Assembly: GCA_963662175.1 (NCBI GenBank)
Contig: OY759225.1
Coordinates: 2,976,001-3,040,000 of the forward strand
Source of the DNA: Aradus depressus
Taxonomy: Eukaryota; Arthropoda; Insecta; Hemiptera; Aradidae
Length of the DNA stretch: 64,000 nucleotides
Direction: 5' to 3'
The notes beneath the pieces are model-generated. The model did no database searches and was not told the DNA's origin. It worked only from the letters and a program-made list of their open reading frames with translations. The translations under genes were made by a program, and so were the position numbers. This document shows positions 63,881-64,000 of this stretch, one piece after another. Position 1 is the first letter of the stretch; each line of letters opens with the position of its first letter.

Positions 63881-64000
63881 GGTTAGGTTAGGTTTTATGA
63901 CTCATGTCCGGGCTTTAACTATCAGAGCGCTCTTTCGTCACTCTGGTGGACATGAGCCCGACTCTACTGTGTGGAGTCCTAAATTTTGCCTACCCTAAAT
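63881..64000 (-). mobile_element. SINE, cut by the window end
   Basis: GGTTAGGTTAGGTTTTATGA tail, then GTCCGGGCTTTAACTATC, GAGCGCTCTTTCGTCACTCT, CATGAGCCCGACTCTACTGT to the last base. Confidence 0.92.

Overview
The window is AT-rich, intron- and transposon-laden nuclear DNA from an animal, almost certainly an arthropod and most likely an insect. The signs are a tRNA-derived SINE whose tail ends in CCTAA units (the insect telomere motif), Penelope-like, I/Jockey-type and Helitron elements, a transposase remnant of the DUF4817-type family common in insect genomes, and spliceosomal exon borders. A hemipteroid is my guess, but the sequence does not prove it. There are no bacterial operons, rRNA genes or CRISPR arrays.

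Layout. 1-9000 is a repeat complex: ~140-bp G/C-tract minisatellite arrays, a ~440-bp satellite built partly from the SINE, a ~3.6-kb segmental duplication, and two Helitron-like elements joined head to tail at 7572/7573. 9103-13919 is a young LTR retrotransposon on the minus strand, with two 904-bp LTRs, a tRNA-Lys-type primer-binding site and a gag-like ORF only. 13943-14450 is a compact Helitron with perfect A|TC...CTAG|T borders. 14.4-18.7 kb holds SINEs, a MITE and a Penelope-like remnant. 18.7-19.9 kb has the 3' end of a Jockey-type element and then the terminal exon of a microsomal glutathione S-transferase (MAPEG) gene. 20-31.9 kb is SINEs (one split by a hAT), a pogo-like MITE, retroelement 3' ends and a fourth Helitron. 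32.1-33.9 kb carries a probable two-exon gene for an unrecognised 85-residue protein, with two SINEs in its intron. 34-54 kb contains many copies of an unclassified dispersed repeat (called R1 here), a DUF4817-type transposon with ~330-bp inverted repeats, a 38-bp and a 96-bp minisatellite, a third compact Helitron, a near-perfect 253-bp palindrome, hAT and MITE copies and a decayed ankyrin-repeat exon. 54.3-57.4 kb is a damaged non-LTR retrotransposon with ORF1, endonuclease and part of the reverse transcriptase. 57.4-64 kb has nested insertions (SINE split by an inverted-repeat element; R1 split by a retrocopy that itself holds a Tc1-like MITE), more SINEs and one candidate host exon.

How it fits together. 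Only the MAPEG exon and the 85-residue gene look like functional host coding sequence. Most of the rest is layered mobile DNA in which insertion order can be read from interrupted elements and target-site duplications. At least 20 SINE copies or fragments occur in both orientations, four with clear target-site duplications. No complete autonomous transposase, Rep/helicase or reverse transcriptase is present, so the mobile elements here would depend on enzymes encoded elsewhere.
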